Below, in pieces: positions 63,827 to 64,000 of a stretch of DNA of 64,000 bases. Origin of the DNA: Ancistrus triradiatus (lineage: Eukaryota; Chordata; Actinopteri; Siluriformes; Loricariidae). Numbering within the stretch: the stretch's first letter is position 1; every line of letters begins with the position of its first letter. Location: positions 1 through 64,000 of the forward strand of contig JAJAGP010000941.1 of the NCBI GenBank assembly GCA_025084515.1, read 5' to 3'. A program made the translations under genes and the position numbers. The notes below the pieces were generated by a model that saw only the letters and a program-made list of their open reading frames with translations, was not told where the DNA came from and made no database searches.

Positions 63827-64000
63827 TTTAGTTGTCACCTTGTACTTGATATTAAATGGCCACTGCAGCTGATACAATGTTAAATAAAGATCACAGACTT
63901 TCTTGTGCAATGTGCTTTGACTGAACTGATTTATGCAAGTTCTAGGAACATCAGATTTATTCACAAATTTCACAAATCATTCATTTATATGTCCTCATAG
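63827..64000. other. Unassigned sequence at the window end
   Basis: Nothing recognised. Confidence 0.3.

Overview
The window looks like nuclear DNA of a ray-finned (teleost) fish. It has two split vertebrate genes with short exons and GT-AG introns, and a dense load of fish-type mobile DNA: Tc1/mariner transposons with TA target duplications, Rex1-like, L2-like and Tx1-like LINEs, V-SINE-like elements, hAT-type MITEs and 5S rRNA-derived sequence. I cannot name the species.

Region by region. 1-4621: the decayed 3' part of an LTR retroelement, ending in an LTR that is itself split by a second LTR of the same family on the other strand. 4622-6276: a Rex1-like LINE. 6558-7560: two decayed 5S rRNA-like units with related spacers. 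7913-18546: one Tx1-like LINE whose ORF1 and ORF2 are pulled apart by an L2-like LINE and two Tc1 elements. 19269-23008: a 3.7 kb almost pure pyrimidine tract. 23090-29878: hAT, ISL2EU-like, Tc1 and mariner-type MITEs in AT-rich DNA.

30926-40945 (minus) carries tmem150a. I could place all seven coding exons (882 bp, 293 codons plus stop), with reading phase kept at every junction; a likely non-coding first exon lies at 40847-40945. 41109-60198 (plus) carries slc25a46, with all eight coding exons (1239 bp, 412 codons plus stop), again in phase at every junction. The intron after exon 5 uses a GC donor. The two genes stand head to head, with about 1.2 kb between their start codons, so they may share a promoter region. 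They are the only host protein genes I can support. TMEM150A is a plasma-membrane protein tied to phosphoinositide synthesis and SLC25A46 is a mitochondrial outer-membrane protein; nothing here shows that they work together.

60199-64000 holds the slc25a46 3' UTR and further repeats (a Tc1 transposase piece, an L2 tail and a hAT-type MITE). No CRISPR array, bacterial operon or functional tRNA gene is present. I saw no clearly new biological system. The items most worth a second look are the pyrimidine tract with its copied border sequence, similar pyrimidine blocks inside a Tc1 element, the GC-AG intron, the head-to-head gene pair, and an intronic 97-codon ORF with two possible membrane segments.
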